Shown here: positions 5,503 to 12,975 of the stretch, piece by piece | Numbering within the stretch: position 1 is the first letter of the stretch | Layout of the letters: each line of letters starts with the position of its first letter | Source: Spirochaetales bacterium | GTDB lineage: Bacteria; Spirochaetota; Spirochaetia; DSM-2461 | Assembly: GCA_002748225.1 (NCBI GenBank) | Contig: PDRU01000122.1 | Location: 1 to 12,987, forward strand | DNA: 12,987 nt | Direction: 5' to 3' | The notes under the pieces: generated by a model | What the model was told of the DNA's origin: nothing | Database searches by the model: none | Seen by the model: only the letters and a program-made list of their open reading frames with translations | Made by a program: the position numbers and the translations under genes

Positions 5503-7635
5503 ATGAAAAGCAGCCCTTCTATAGGTTCGGTTCTTCGAAAACATCTGATTAACAAGCTTATTCTGCCGGTTTCCGGTGTTGCTCTGGTGTCAGTTGTGCT
5601 GGTGGTTATATTGATTTGGTCGGCTTTTCTGAACTGGTCCCGCAGAGATGCTCTGGAAGAGAATTCCTCCCGGCTGGTTCAGGCTTCTGCGGCCATGTCC
5701 GCATTTCACAGCTGGCTTGTACCCTATGCCAGAAGTCTGAAGGAAGATCCGGCGGTTGTGCGCCTTTTTATGCCGGAAACGCCCCCTCTTTACGATATGG
5801 TTCAGGGGCTGGATCGGCTCGATACAGCTTTTGCCAGAGGCTGGAGCCTGCATTCCCTTTATCTTTATAATGGTCAGGCCGGGTTTAATTTGTCTACCAG
5901 TTATGGACTTCAGGGACTCTCGGAGGTTGATCCGGAAATACAAAAACTGAGCCGGGAATCAGCTGCTTTCGGACCCTACCGCTATGTCCCCCTGGTTTTG
6001 GGAATGCCGGATCATCCTTTAAAGGTTCTGTCTCTTCTTGTCGGAGAATCTCCCGGAGCCGGCAGACCTCTTACCCGGACCCTGATTGTTAATGTGAACA
6101 CCGAGAAGCTGATGAAGGATTTTCTGGCCGGTCTGGAACATCTGGGAACTTTTATTATTCTGGACAGCAGTGGACAGGAATTGTTCCGAAAAGGAGAGAG
6201 CCGGCAGTTTGAAACTTTGGCCGGCGTTTTTTCCGGGCAGGGACACATGACGCTCCAGTCGGATTCCGGGCTTACGGGAGTTTGCTGGCTGCATAATGAG
6301 GATCTGGACTGGTGGCTGATTCTGGAGAGTTCATTAGCATACAGCAGTATTATGGGAGAGTCACGTTATACAAATATTCTTTTTCTTATTTTGTTATTGA
6401 TGGGTATTTCTTTGGCGGTTACATACCGTGCGGCGTTTGGACTGTATCGACCAGTTCTTGCCCTTATTCCCTATATGTCAGGTTCGCCCTCCTTTCAGTC
6501 GGAACAGAATTCGGTTTATTCAGAGATATCTCAGTCACTTCGTCTGCTGGGGCATCGCCTGGAAAAAGAACAGGAACGCCGTTACAGGGAAATGCTCAGA
6601 GATTATCTTGAAGATAACTTGCGGCCTGAGGAAAAAGCTGAATTGATTCTGCGTATTCCGGAACTTCTGGACAAGGAGGGCCCCTGGAGAGTTGTGGCTG
6701 TGTCGGTTTACGATTTTAAAGGGCATTCATCCGGCAATGTGGAATATCTGATATTCGGTAAAAACGATCTGGACCTGCCGGATGTCCTGGAACCTTTTTT
6801 GGCTTCGGGAAGAACGGCGGGTATTGGTAATGAGGCCAATACAACAGCGGAATTACCGCGAAGCGCGCGTCAGGCCCGCACTGCCCTTGGATACTGTTTT
6901 CATTTGGGTACTGGTCGTTCTATTGCGTTCAGCTGTATTGCGGACGACCCGGAAGAGCCCTACGATCTTCCCATAAGGTCGGTCCGCCGTATGCTTGAAA
7001 AATTGAATACAGGGAAGAGTGAAGCTGCTGAGGAAGTTCTGGGTGCCATTCTGGAGGACTTGAGGAATCACCGTCCGGAAGACTTTCATATAACGTCTGC
7101 GTTTATGGCTTATGAGCTGCGCAGAGATTTGCTTCCTCTCTCAGAGTCAGACGCTTCGTTAGGAATGGTTGTTGAAGCCTTTCTGGAAGAAGCTATTCAT
7201 GCCGAGACGCTGGAATCGGCCCGAAAAAGTTTTACAAGTATTTTTGAAGCGGTTCAAACAGTACAGACAACCCGTTCTGAACAGAAAGATGGCCGTGCTT
7301 TTGTAATTGTCGATCAGGTGCGTTTAATCATGGACCGGGATTTGGGTAATGCCAGTTTATGTCCTGATTCTATTGCGTCTGAAATAGGAATATCCACCAG
7401 TTATCTCCGTACCCTGTTCAGGCAGGTGGCCGGACAGTCTCTTTCCCGGGCCATACAGGACCGTCGCATCAGCAAATGCCGGCATTTACTTGCGCAAACA
7501 GAATTGTCCGTAAAAGAAATAGCAGAAGCGTCCGGATACAGGAATTACAATTCTTTCTTTTCCACCTTTCGAAGAATTGTGGGGCTCACGCCGCTTGAAT
7601 TCAGGGAGTTGAACCAGAAAAGAACTGAAACATGA
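5503..7635 (+). CDS. Membrane-anchored AraC-family transcriptional regulator with extracytoplasmic sensor domain
   Basis: A 710-residue one-component regulator. TM helix 1 lies at about 18-41 and TM helix 2 at about 290-308. They enclose a roughly 245-residue extracytoplasmic domain of the size and layout of Cache-type sugar sensors. A cytoplasmic region (about 310-600) without a recognisable catalytic motif leads to a C-terminal AraC/XylS DNA-binding domain (603-710). Its two helix-turn-helices lie at about 622-643 and 670-692, and it has the usual GYRNYNSFFSTFRR and GLTPLEFR signatures. Proteins of this design commonly sit beside and control sugar ABC transporter genes, which fits the operon that starts 126 bp downstream. 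The start at 5503 lacks a convincing ribosome site. The frame stays open upstream through the repeat at 5366-5463 until a stop at 5377, but I see no better initiation codon there. No terminator follows, so some read-through into the transport genes is possible. Confidence 0.85.
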   Translation: MKSSPSIGSVLRKHLINKLILPVSGVALVSVVLVVILIWSAFLNWSRRDALEENSSRLVQASAAMSAFHSWLVPYARSLKEDPAVVRLFMPETPPLYDMVQGLDRLDTAFARGWSLHSLYLYNGQAGFNLSTSYGLQGLSEVDPEIQKLSRESAAFGPYRYVPLVLGMPDHPLKVLSLLVGESPGAGRPLTRTLIVNVNTEKLMKDFLAGLEHLGTFIILDSSGQELFRKGESRQFETLAGVFSGQGHMTLQSDSGLTGVCWLHNEDLDWWLILESSLAYSSIMGESRYTNILFLILLLMGISLAVTYRAAFGLYRPVLALIPYMSGSPSFQSEQNSVYSEISQSLRLLGHRLEKEQERRYREMLRDYLEDNLRPEEKAELILRIPELLDKEGPWRVVAVSVYDFKGHSSGNVEYLIFGKNDLDLPDVLEPFLASGRTAGIGNEANTTAELPRSARQARTALGYCFHLGTGRSIAFSCIADDPEEPYDLPIRSVRRMLEKLNTGKSEAAEEVLGAILEDLRNHRPEDFHITSAFMAYELRRDLLPLSESDASLGMVVEAFLEEAIHAETLESARKSFTSIFEAVQTVQTTRSEQKDGRAFVIVDQVRLIMDRDLGNASLCPDSIASEIGISTSYLRTLFRQVAGQSLSRAIQDRRISKCRHLLAQTELSVKEIAEASGYRNYNSFFSTFRRIVGLTPLEFRELNQKRTET

Positions 7636-7698
7636 GTTTCTGATTAAAAAATGAGTAATCTTAGTGTCATATCTTGAGTGAGTATTAAAAAAATGAGT
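7632..7698 (+). promoter_or_regulatory. Direct-repeat operator candidate for the AraC-type regulator
   Basis: TGAGT occurs at 7633, 7652, 7675 and 7694. Within each pair the spacing is 19 bp, and the two pairs are 42 bp apart (about four helical turns). The 25-bp units 7632-7656 and 7674-7698 also share an A-rich stretch before the second TGAGT. The first unit overlaps the end of the regulator gene. Direct repeats on one face of the helix, with the last abutting the presumed -35 region, are typical of AraC-family activation sites. Confidence 0.5.
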
Positions 7699-7721
7699 TC
7701 CGCTGAGGCCGCAACTATGCT
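7693..7721 (+). promoter_or_regulatory. Probable weak, activator-dependent promoter of the transport operon
   Basis: TATGCT (7716-7721) could be a -10 element. Seventeen bp upstream lies ATGAGT (7693-7698), a poor -35 that is also the last TGAGT operator half-site. A degenerate -35 overlapped by an activator site is expected for an inducible sugar operon. The exact promoter is uncertain. Confidence 0.35.
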
Positions 7722-7761
7722 GTGCTTATGGAAACGTTTTTTCATGTAAGGAGGATTATTG

Positions 7762-9051
7762 ATGAAAAGATTGGTTTTCAGCCTTGTACTCGTTTCTCTG
7801 GCTTCCATGCTCTGGGCCGGCGGTGATTCTGAAGAGTCAATGAGTTCAGATGGTCCAGTTACCATTGAATACTACATGTGGGAAGATCCCACATATCAGA
7901 ACATTGTCAAAGCATATAATGAAAGCCAGGATAATGTTGTTGTCAATGTCAACCAGATTGCTTCTGGAGATTACATAACTAAAATGGCAACACTTCTGGC
8001 TGCCGGTGTTTCCATGGATGCGTATATGCAGATACGTCCGGTTGATATGTTTCCGCATGTTGCCAACGGTTACGCGGCACCTCTGAATGATTTAATTGCT
8101 GAAACAGGATTCGATATTGATGCTATTGAATCTTACATGGATCAGATCAGTATTGACGATGTTGTTTATGCAATTCCTTTCCGCGGTGCTTCTGCCTATA
8201 CTTATTTCAACAAAAAGGTATTTGAAAAAGCCGGAGTTCCCACACCGGATGTGTACGTCAAAAATAATGAGTGGACATGGGCCAAATTTGAAGAAGTAGC
8301 CAATAAACTGGCAACTGGTGACGGTGAAACTTACGGCGGCATTATGTATATCTGGGGTAACTATCAAACACCAGCAGCCAACCAGGAGGGTCTCCAGTTT
8401 ATAACAGCTGATGGCAAAATTGATATTAATGAAACCGTTATTGAAGATTTCCGGAGACGTAAACGTCTGGAAGCCAATAAAGCCATTATTCCAATGCTGG
8501 AACTTAAAGTTACAAAGACACATTATTCCCAGGCCTTTTACAACGGAAATGCCGGTATGCTGCTTATTGGTGAGTGGTTCCCCGGTTTTATGATTAAGGG
8601 ACGGGATGAAAATTTAACCAAGGGATTTGGATGGAACGACTGGGGCGTAACCCGTCTGCCCTGCGACCTTCCTGAATATACTACTCATGGTGCCTGTACT
8701 TTCAACCATGTGTATTCCCGCTCCAAAAAGAAGAAAGCCGCTTTTGACCTGATTAGCTGGATGGGCGGTCCTGAAGGCGCGGAAGTTGTTGCGAATAACG
8801 GATTTCTGACTCCCATGATTACTCCAAAAGTTATGAAAGCCTTCGAAGCAAGTCTTCCAAGTCAGGCTGATATTGATGCTTTTACAGAGCCTCGTGTTGT
8901 CAAGGCACCGTTTTTTAACAAATACGGTTCTAAAATCAATCCGTTGCTTGCTTCCATTATGGAGGAGTATCTTTCGAATGACTGGAGCGATGCCCAGTTG
9001 GAAGCCCGGCTGATGGAAGGGCTTGAGGAAATTATTGCCACAACCGACTGA
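7762..9051 (+). CDS. Sugar ABC transporter solute-binding protein (SBP_bac_1 family)
   Basis: A 429-residue periplasmic substrate-binding protein. I start it at the ATG at 7762, seven bases after AAGGAGG; a TTG directly before it would give one extra residue and is less likely. The N-terminus is a signal peptide with likely cleavage in SMLWAGGDSEE. It has no lipobox cysteine, as in many spirochaete binding proteins. The mature protein opens with TIEYYMWEDPTYQNIVKAYN, the typical first strand and helix of carbohydrate family 1 binding proteins. A later WFPGF-type aromatic segment and FDLISWMGGPEGAEV also fit the fold. It is the first gene of the transport operon and, with the GH2 beta-glucuronidase downstream, its ligand is inferred to be a glucuronide or uronate-containing oligosaccharide. 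A hairpin follows the gene. Confidence 0.9.
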   Translation: MKRLVFSLVLVSLASMLWAGGDSEESMSSDGPVTIEYYMWEDPTYQNIVKAYNESQDNVVVNVNQIASGDYITKMATLLAAGVSMDAYMQIRPVDMFPHVANGYAAPLNDLIAETGFDIDAIESYMDQISIDDVVYAIPFRGASAYTYFNKKVFEKAGVPTPDVYVKNNEWTWAKFEEVANKLATGDGETYGGIMYIWGNYQTPAANQEGLQFITADGKIDINETVIEDFRRRKRLEANKAIIPMLELKVTKTHYSQAFYNGNAGMLLIGEWFPGFMIKGRDENLTKGFGWNDWGVTRLPCDLPEYTTHGACTFNHVYSRSKKKKAAFDLISWMGGPEGAEVVANNGFLTPMITPKVMKAFEASLPSQADIDAFTEPRVVKAPFFNKYGSKINPLLASIMEEYLSNDWSDAQLEARLMEGLEEIIATTD

Positions 9052-9083
9052 GTAAACTGAAGTCTGATTTGAGGAATTTTTTG

Positions 9084-9105
9084 GCCGGGAGTTTTAACTC
9101 CCGGC
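9084..9105 (+). other. Intercistronic hairpin after the binding-protein gene
   Basis: GCCGGGAG (9084-9091) pairs with CTCCCGGC (9098-9105) around TTTTAA, and two more A-T pairs are possible inside. A T run precedes it but none follows, so it is not a standard terminator on the plus strand. Such hairpins often protect the binding-protein mRNA from 3' exonucleases or attenuate read-through, raising binding protein over permeases. Confidence 0.6.
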
Positions 9106-9122
9106 TCTTATAAGGAATGTTT

Positions 9123-10028
9123 ATGCCAAGCGTCAAGAGATTAGACAAAGATCCTCCGGGTGTTGTTCTGCTGTTTTTGCTGCCATCCTTTGCTGGGTTT
9201 ATTCTTTTTCTGATTATACCCATGCTTTCCTCGGCGGTACTGTCGTTTACCAACTATTCAGGCGGTTTTACTCTGAAATTTATTGGTTTCGATAATTATA
9301 CTCGGGCCTTTACCAGTTCAACTTTCCTGAACTCTCTCAAGGTTACGGTTGTATTTGTCATTGGTGCAGTAACGCTTCAGTTGTTTCTGGGCCTGTTGTA
9401 CGCCTTGATTCTTGATGAAGGTCTGTGGGGGCGGCGTTTTTTCCGAAGTTTGTTTTTTATGCCGGTTGTTCTTTCTTCCATAGCCATTTCTCTGGCGTTT
9501 ATGCTTCTGCTCCATCCCTCTCAGGGGCCGGTAAACGCGTTCTTGAAAAGTGTTAATCTGAAGCCGCTGGGCTGGCTGGCTGACATTAAGACGGCTCTTC
9601 CTACAATTTTGCTTGTTTTTGTCTGGCAGAATTTCGGTTATTACATGGTTATTTTTATTAGCGGGCTGCAGTCAATATCTCCAACGTTGTACGAAGCGGC
9701 GGAGATTGACGGTTGTGGAGCCTGGCGCAAGTTCTGGTCTATTACATTCCCCATGCTGACACCGGTTACTTTTTTCAGCCTTATTATGGCAGTTATCAAG
9801 TCGTTTCAGGTGTATGAACAGGTTTATATTATGACAGGCGGCCCTGAAGGAGGCGGCCCGGCAGGATCTACTTCTGTTTTGGTCTTTGAAATTTACAGAA
9901 GCGGTTTTACTCATTTTCAGTTTGGCTATGCATCGGCTCAGGCTTTTATTTTGATGCTGATAGTGTTGTGTATTACCATTATTCAGTACCACGGACAGAA
10001 AAAGTGGGTGAATTATGAAATTGTCTAA
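9123..10028 (+). CDS. Sugar ABC transporter permease, MalF/UgpA type
   Basis: A 301-residue inner-membrane permease of the MalFG (BPD_transp_1) family. I prefer the ATG at 9123 (MPSVKRLDKDPPG): the ribosome site AAGGA at 9112-9116 directly abuts the ATG at 9117 but is six bases from 9123. About six transmembrane helices are visible. The cytoplasmic coupling helix that docks on the ATPase is EAAEIDGCGAWRKFWSITFP (191-210), a good EAA motif. It overlaps the next gene by 14 bp, implying translational coupling and a heterodimeric permease pair. No ATPase gene is in the window; a shared MsmK/UgpC-type ATPase elsewhere is the usual arrangement. Confidence 0.92.
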   Translation: MPSVKRLDKDPPGVVLLFLLPSFAGFILFLIIPMLSSAVLSFTNYSGGFTLKFIGFDNYTRAFTSSTFLNSLKVTVVFVIGAVTLQLFLGLLYALILDEGLWGRRFFRSLFFMPVVLSSIAISLAFMLLLHPSQGPVNAFLKSVNLKPLGWLADIKTALPTILLVFVWQNFGYYMVIFISGLQSISPTLYEAAEIDGCGAWRKFWSITFPMLTPVTFFSLIMAVIKSFQVYEQVYIMTGGPEGGGPAGSTSVLVFEIYRSGFTHFQFGYASAQAFILMLIVLCITIIQYHGQKKWVNYEIV

Positions 10029-10860
10029 GAATCGTTCTACCGAATTCCTGAAAAGGTTCATTATCTGGGTTCTTCTGTTGTTAACGGCATTTGCGGTTAT
10101 TGGTCCGATTGTCGTTATTGTTTCATCTGCTTTCAAAACAGAAGAGGAAATCTTTTCTTTTCCCATGTCGCTCATCCCCAACAACCCCATAATTGAGAAT
10201 TTTCGCAGCCTGAATACGGATACTGTCCATTTCCCGCTTTATATAGCCAATTCCTTCAAATTGACAACTATAATTGTTTCCATTCAGGTTGTGACGGCTA
10301 CTATGGGAGGGTATGCTTTTGCCAAACTGCGCTGGAAAGGCCGGGATTTTGTTTTTCTTCTCTTTATTGCTTCTATTATGATTCCGATACAGGTTTACAT
10401 TATTCCCCAGTTTATTATTGTCAGAAGTCTGGGTTTATACGACACGCACTTGGCTCTTATTCTGATAAGCGTTTTTACTGCGTTTGGCACATTTATGGTT
10501 AAACAGTTTTTTATGACCATACCGGACTCCCTGCTGGAATCTGCAAGAATAGACGGGGCGCATGAAATTGCCATTTTTTCCCGTATAATGCTTCCTTTAT
10601 CCAAACCGGTTCTGGCAACTGTTATTATTTTTTCTTTTCGTTTTTTCTGGAATGATTTTTTTGGACCTCTGATTTTTTTGAGCAGTCCGGAGAAGAAAAC
10701 ACTCCCTTTGGGGCTTTCCGATTTTGCAACAGAGTATTTTACCTGGTATGGTCCACAGATGGCGGCCAGTCTTATTGCTATTATTCCGGTAATGATTGTT
10801 TTTATAGCTGCTCAAAAATACATTATCCGAGGTGTTATTGCTTCTGGGTTAAAAGGATAG
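10015..10860 (+). CDS. Sugar ABC transporter permease, MalG/UgpE type
   Basis: A 281-residue partner permease of the MalFG family. TM helix 1 is at about 15-38, followed by an extracytoplasmic loop (PMSLIPNNPIIENFRSL, typical of UgpE/MalG-like proteins) and five more helices. The EAA-type coupling loop reads ESARIDGAHEIAIFSRIMLP (175-194). The start codon lies inside the end of the upstream permease gene (14-bp overlap). The beta-glucuronidase gene begins four bases after the stop, so transporter and hydrolase are co-transcribed. Confidence 0.92.
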   Translation: MKLSKNRSTEFLKRFIIWVLLLLTAFAVIGPIVVIVSSAFKTEEEIFSFPMSLIPNNPIIENFRSLNTDTVHFPLYIANSFKLTTIIVSIQVVTATMGGYAFAKLRWKGRDFVFLLFIASIMIPIQVYIIPQFIIVRSLGLYDTHLALILISVFTAFGTFMVKQFFMTIPDSLLESARIDGAHEIAIFSRIMLPLSKPVLATVIIFSFRFFWNDFFGPLIFLSSPEKKTLPLGLSDFATEYFTWYGPQMAASLIAIIPVMIVFIAAQKYIIRGVIASGLKG

Positions 10861-10864
10861 GAAA

Positions 10865-12679
10865 ATGAAAAAAGAAAAACTTCCGGGTAATTTTCATCCT
10901 CAGATTCACGATTTGGGCTACCGGGAGCGTTTGCGTGCTCAAATGATTGCCCCTTCATCTCTTATTAACGATACCGGGCGGAATCGGGAAAGTCTGGATG
11001 GACTATGGCAATTTGCTCCTGACCCTTATGACCGCTGCCTGCGCGCTCAATGGTATAAAGAGAAAACCCATGATGAAGACGGCCGGCGGCTTCCATGGGA
11101 TTATGATTACGACTACTGGGAAACAGTTTCGGTTCCTGGCTGCTGGAACATGGTGAGAGAACGGTATTTCCTGTATGAGGGACCAGCTGTCTATACCCGC
11201 TGTTTTGAGTTTGACGCTGTTGCAGGTGAAAGGGTCTTTCTTCGGTTTGGTGCAGTTTATCATGATGTAATGGTTTTTCTAAACAAGGAATTCCTGGGTT
11301 GTCACGAAGGCGGAGATACACCTTTTAATATTGAGGTAACCGGTAAACTTGCTAAGGAGAATCGCATTCTCTGTGTTGTCAATAATGCGCGCCGGCCAGA
11401 TAGAATCCCCACAGACGTTACTGACTGGTTTAATTACGGGGGCATCTACAGAAGTGTGGATTTATTGCGTCTGCCTGGTTCTTTTATTCGTGATTATTTC
11501 ATTCAGCTGGTTCCGGGGAGCGGTTATAAGCTAATTCGGGCAAGTGTTGAAATTGACACAGCCGGAGATGCAGCAGAACCTTCTGAAGCCGCTGTAGTAA
11601 TACCAGAGCTGGGCATAGAAGAAAAAATACCCCTCAGCGGGGGTAAAGGGGAATTGGTCTTTTCTGCGTCTCCTCAACTTTGGAGCCCTGAGTCTCCAAA
11701 ACTTTACAATGTTGTCATAAAGGCTGGAGATGATTCTGTTTCGGAGAAAATTGGATTCAGGGAAATATCAGTCAGCGGCACGAACATCCTTTTGAACGGC
11801 AAACCTGTTTACCTCAACGGCGTTTCCTGTCATGAGGAGAGTGTGAAAAACGGAAAAGCTCTTACCGAAGAGGAAGTAAGGGAAAATTTTGCCCTGGTAA
11901 AAGAACTTGGAGGAAACTATATACGGCTGGCTCATTATCCGCATCATGAGCGCTCTGCACGTATTGCTGATGAAGCAGGCTTAATGATATGGGCAGAGGT
12001 TCCTGTTTACTGGTCTGTTGATTTTACCAACCCGACAACAATTAAGAACGGGCACGCCCAGCTGGAAGAACTGATCCGTCGGGACCGTAACAGGGCCAGT
12101 GTTATAATCTGGTCTGTGGGGAATGAAAATCCGGATACAGATGACAGATTGGCGTTTATGGGAGGACTGGCAAAAAAGGCCCGTGAACTTGATCCCACAC
12201 GTCTTGTCAGCGCAGCCTGCTTGTTGGATAACGTGCATTATAAAATAGCCGACAGGCTGACTGAATACCTTGATGTGATAGGTCTCAATGAATATTTCGG
12301 CTGGTATATGCCGGATTTTAACCGGCTGGAGCATTCTTTTGCCAACAGTAATCCTGACAAGCCGGTTATCATATCCGAATTCGGGGGTGGGTGTCTTGCT
12401 GGTCATCACGGCACCAAATATGAAATGTTTACGGAAGAGAATCAGGAGTTTATCTACAAACGGCAGACTGAAGTGTTCCGGAAGTTTGATTTCATTAAGG
12501 GAACAACGCCATGGATACTGTATGACTTCCGGGTTGTGCTCCGGCTGAACCGCTTTCAGAAAGGGTATAACCGCAAGGGGCTTCTCAATGAAGATAAGAC
12601 AAAGAAGAAGCCGGGTTTCCGCATTATGCGCCGCTGGCTTGAGCCTTCCAGCGCCCTCCTGGCGCTTCCTCCTCCCTGA
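10865..12679 (+). CDS. uidA: Beta-glucuronidase, glycoside hydrolase family 2
   Basis: A 604-residue enzyme without a signal peptide, so it cleaves imported beta-D-glucuronides in the cytoplasm. The GH2 jelly-roll domain covers about 30-205 (sugar-binding segments SVPGCWN and YGGIYRSVDL). An immunoglobulin-like domain runs to about 300, and the TIM barrel covers the rest. The acid/base Glu is E421 in WSVGNENPD and the nucleophile is E505 in VIISEFGGG. The N-x-K motif that recognises the uronate carboxylate is N569-R-K571 in YNRKGLLNED, matching N566/K568 of E. coli UidA and separating it from beta-galactosidases. NEYFGWY (475-481) also fits. The length equals E. coli UidA (603). The C-terminus is odd: from 12630 on, the codons for RRWLEPSSALLALPPP and the stop are shared with the tRNA-linked repeat, so the repeat has replaced or become the natural tail. 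No terminator follows; the convergent tRNA-Leu transcript enters this end. Confidence 0.93.
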   Translation: MKKEKLPGNFHPQIHDLGYRERLRAQMIAPSSLINDTGRNRESLDGLWQFAPDPYDRCLRAQWYKEKTHDEDGRRLPWDYDYDYWETVSVPGCWNMVRERYFLYEGPAVYTRCFEFDAVAGERVFLRFGAVYHDVMVFLNKEFLGCHEGGDTPFNIEVTGKLAKENRILCVVNNARRPDRIPTDVTDWFNYGGIYRSVDLLRLPGSFIRDYFIQLVPGSGYKLIRASVEIDTAGDAAEPSEAAVVIPELGIEEKIPLSGGKGELVFSASPQLWSPESPKLYNVVIKAGDDSVSEKIGFREISVSGTNILLNGKPVYLNGVSCHEESVKNGKALTEEEVRENFALVKELGGNYIRLAHYPHHERSARIADEAGLMIWAEVPVYWSVDFTNPTTIKNGHAQLEELIRRDRNRASVIIWSVGNENPDTDDRLAFMGGLAKKARELDPTRLVSAACLLDNVHYKIADRLTEYLDVIGLNEYFGWYMPDFNRLEHSFANSNPDKPVIISEFGGGCLAGHHGTKYEMFTEENQEFIYKRQTEVFRKFDFIKGTTPWILYDFRVVLRLNRFQKGYNRKGLLNEDKTKKKPGFRIMRRWLEPSSALLALPPP

Positions 12680-12733
12680 TCGGTCAGCGGCTCAGCCCTT
12701 CGAGTCCTCCCTAGGTAAATGTGTTTGAAATTA
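12630..12733 (-). repeat. Partial copy (104 bp) of the 158-bp tRNA-Leu-linked tandem repeat
   Basis: It matches 12788-12891 at a constant distance of 158 bp with about six differences. Its outer end lies inside the coding sequence of the beta-glucuronidase and supplies its last residues and stop. It holds hairpin B (12650-12666), a 6-bp perfect stem with the loop AGGAG when read on the minus strand, and a long-range complementary pair, GCCGCTG with CAGCGGC. Adjacent to it, at 12734, begins the 18-bp tRNA-end copy of the next unit. Confidence 0.9.
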
Positions 12734-12891
12734 TACCGGCGGTCGGACTCGCCCTTCCTCGTCCAACCTCCTGTTGGACTCCTCCGGGCCGCTGGCTTGA
12801 GCCTTCCAACGCCCTCCTGGCGCTTCTTCCTCCCTGATCGGTCGGCGGCTCAGCCCTTCGAGTCCTCTCTTGGTAAATGTGTTTGAATTTA
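12734..12891 (-). repeat. Full 158-bp unit of the tRNA-Leu-linked tandem repeat
   Basis: The unit carries an exact copy (12734-12751) of the last 18 bases of the tRNA gene (12892-12909). On the minus strand it contains hairpin A (12761-12779, 7-bp stem, loop AGGAG) and hairpin B (12808-12824, same loop), and it is rich in GGA and AGGAGG. No T run follows a hairpin, so these are not standard terminators. I found no credible protein in the unit; the 73-codon minus-strand frame crossing it is discussed under rejected items. Together with the partial copy it fills the whole space between the beta-glucuronidase gene and tRNA-Leu. Confidence 0.92.
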
Positions 12892-12975
12892 TACCGGCGG
12901 TCGGACTCGAACCGACACGTTCTTGCGAACAACAGATTTTGAGTCTGTCGTGTCTACCAATTTCACCACGCCGGC
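12892..12975 (-). tRNA. tRNA-Leu (anticodon CAA)
   Basis: An 84-nt class II tRNA on the minus strand. The 5' acceptor strand GCCGGCG (from 12975) pairs with the 3' strand CGCCGGT (12899-12893), with a G-U at the first pair and discriminator A at 12892. The anticodon stem ACAGA/TCTGT closes the loop CTCAAAA, giving anticodon CAA, which reads UUG leucine codons. A long variable arm (TGTTCGCAAGAACG) and T arm GTCGG-TTCGAGT-CCGAC confirm tRNA-Leu. The terminal CCA is not encoded. Its promoter lies beyond the right edge of the window. Its last 18 bases are repeated downstream in each unit of the 158-bp repeat. Confidence 0.96.

Noticed and set aside
5328..5555. N-terminal extension of the phosphoribosyltransferase to an ATG at 5555
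   Set aside because: It would be translated from the dispersed repeat and overlap the start of the AraC-type regulator. The family N-terminus is complete from the ATG at 5327.
7759..7764. TTG at 7759 as the start of the binding protein
   Set aside because: The adjacent ATG at 7762 is the standard codon at a good distance from AAGGAGG; the TTG adds only one Met.
12630..12891. CRISPR array
   Set aside because: The units are 158 bp and repeat throughout with no unique spacers, and no cas genes are present.
12734..12909. Duplicated tRNA 3' end as attL/attR sites of an integrated element
   Set aside because: The interval between the copies is only 158 bp, there is no integrase, and the copies belong to a regular tandem repeat that also has a dispersed copy.
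12711..12932. A 73-codon minus-strand frame, arginine-rich and protamine-like, crossing the tRNA and the repeat (compare the tpr frame in E. coli tyrT repeats)
   Set aside because: Its start lies inside the tRNA-Leu gene, there is no start-proximal evidence of translation, and the composition follows from the repeat's GGA/CGG richness. I do not call it a gene, though the parallel with tyrT is curious.
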